Of a stretch of 64,000 nt of DNA, positions 63,667 through 64,000 are shown piece by piece. The DNA lies in the NCBI GenBank assembly GCA_001048675.1, contig CCKK01000003.1:124001-188000 (forward strand), written 5' to 3'. Both the position numbers and the translations under genes were made by a program. The notes under the pieces are model-generated. The model saw nothing but the letters and a program-made list of their open reading frames with translations. It was not told the origin of the DNA and did no database searches. Source of the stretch: Vibrio diabolicus (GTDB taxonomy: Bacteria > Pseudomonadota > Gammaproteobacteria > Enterobacterales > Vibrionaceae). The number at the start of each line of letters is the position of its first letter. Position 1 is the stretch's first letter.

Positions 63667-64000
63667 AGCGAATCATTTTTGGCACATTGGTTATTGCCCT
63701 TTTAAGCGCCTGTTCAAAAGATAACACGCACCAAGCGCTTGGCACCTTAGAACGTGACCGCGTAACGTTTACCGCCACATCTAATGAGATAATTAGAGCC
63801 CTTCCTGTCAAAGAAGGCAGCTTGGTCAATGAGGGGGAAGTGTTGGTTCAGCTCGATACTAAGAATCAACAAGCCGTTCTTGCACACGCCGTTGCCGAGC
63901 AAGCCAAAGCGGGAGCGTATTTGCTTAAATTGACCAATGGTGAACGCCCAGAAGACATTGCTGCCGCATCGGCACGCGTAGCCCGAGCGGAAGCGCAGCT
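63663..64000 (+). CDS. HlyD-family periplasmic adaptor lipoprotein, N-terminal part
   Basis: 112 codons reach the window end without a stop. A lipoprotein signal (ALLSAC, acylated Cys18) precedes a biotinyl-lipoyl-like half (TATSNEIIRALPVKEGSLV, then GEVLVQLDTKNQQAVLA) and the start of a coiled-coil hairpin (AEQAKAGAYLLKLTNGERPEDIAAASARVARAEAQ). This is the adaptor (membrane fusion protein) of a tripartite exporter, similar to YbhG. The partner ABC or RND genes would lie beyond the window. Its start is in an ATGA overlap with the 42-codon frame. Confidence 0.88.
   Translation, partial: MKRIIFGTLVIALLSACSKDNTHQALGTLERDRVTFTATSNEIIRALPVKEGSLVNEGEVLVQLDTKNQQAVLAHAVAEQAKAGAYLLKLTNGERPEDIAAASARVARAEAQ

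Noticed and set aside
1..64000. CRISPR arrays, tRNA/rRNA genes, transposases and prophage genes
   Set aside because: No spaced direct repeats, no tRNA-like clover arms with TTCGA loop, and no transposase or phage motif was seen by eye.

Overview
The window looks like a stretch of Vibrio chromosome, probably from the Harveyi clade and probably the second chromosome. This is inferred from gene content and protein resemblance (OmpU-like porins, three chemoreceptors, a ShyA-type endopeptidase, YaeQ, a CspA-family protein); no replicon marker, rRNA, tRNA, insertion sequence, prophage or CRISPR array was seen. Gene density is high, most genes have clear ribosome binding sites, and many units end in strong intrinsic terminators, so this is mostly ordinary core or semi-core chromosome.

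Layout. 1-1449: N-terminal part of a chemoreceptor running off the left edge. 1594-6743: a tightly overlapping five-gene minus-strand operon (LolA-like periplasmic protein, two FtsX/MacB-type permeases, LolD-like ATPase, outer-membrane barrel) that looks like a dedicated envelope lipid or lipoprotein trafficking system. 6861-8303: periplasmic-sensor diguanylate cyclase. 8446-8787: ArfA ribosome rescue factor with a transcription terminator inside its own reading frame. 9153-11818: cold-shock protein, YaeQ, an unknown protein, a membrane-anchored glutaredoxin-like protein and an OmpA-type lipoprotein. 12097-13216: DsbA-like lipoprotein plus anchored FKBP isomerase. 13298-21076: a complete caa3-type cytochrome c oxidase cluster with heme A synthesis and assembly genes, and one small membrane-protein gene on the opposite strand. 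21407-31948: phosphosugar mutase, GNAT, LysE-type exporter, AraC regulator, AzlCD, FAH-family enzyme, two divergent porins, a candidate sigma-54 small RNA, an EamA transporter and a double thioredoxin-fold protein.

32075-48140: small unknown proteins, Bcr/CflA efflux with a divergent LysR regulator, a GAF-GGDEF-EAL protein, a ShyA-like endopeptidase, GFA, YoaK and YjiH family proteins, a dCache chemoreceptor, a His-rich secreted protein, an aromatic amino acid permease and an XRE regulator. 48356-55848: a mannitol-type PTS cluster collinear with E. coli cmtBA-yggP-yggD-yggC, ending with a PHP phosphatase and followed upstream by an SgrR-like regulator. 56234-57715: arsR and an ACR3 arsenite exporter. 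57758-64000: AraC regulator, PEBP protein, PhzF, beta-propeller lactonase, a chemoreceptor and the start of a HlyD-type fusion protein gene.

The most interesting signals are RNA-level: the in-frame terminator in arfA, an exact GG-N10-GC sigma-54 promoter followed by a ~100 nt terminated transcript at 30234-30336, a promoter overlapped by a TyrR-like palindrome in the long gap at 46656-47351, a P1/P2-type structured leader before the yjiH-like gene, and a long-loop terminator before arsR. At protein level the Lol-like operon with its own barrel stands out. All functional calls come from reading motifs by eye; no database search was run.
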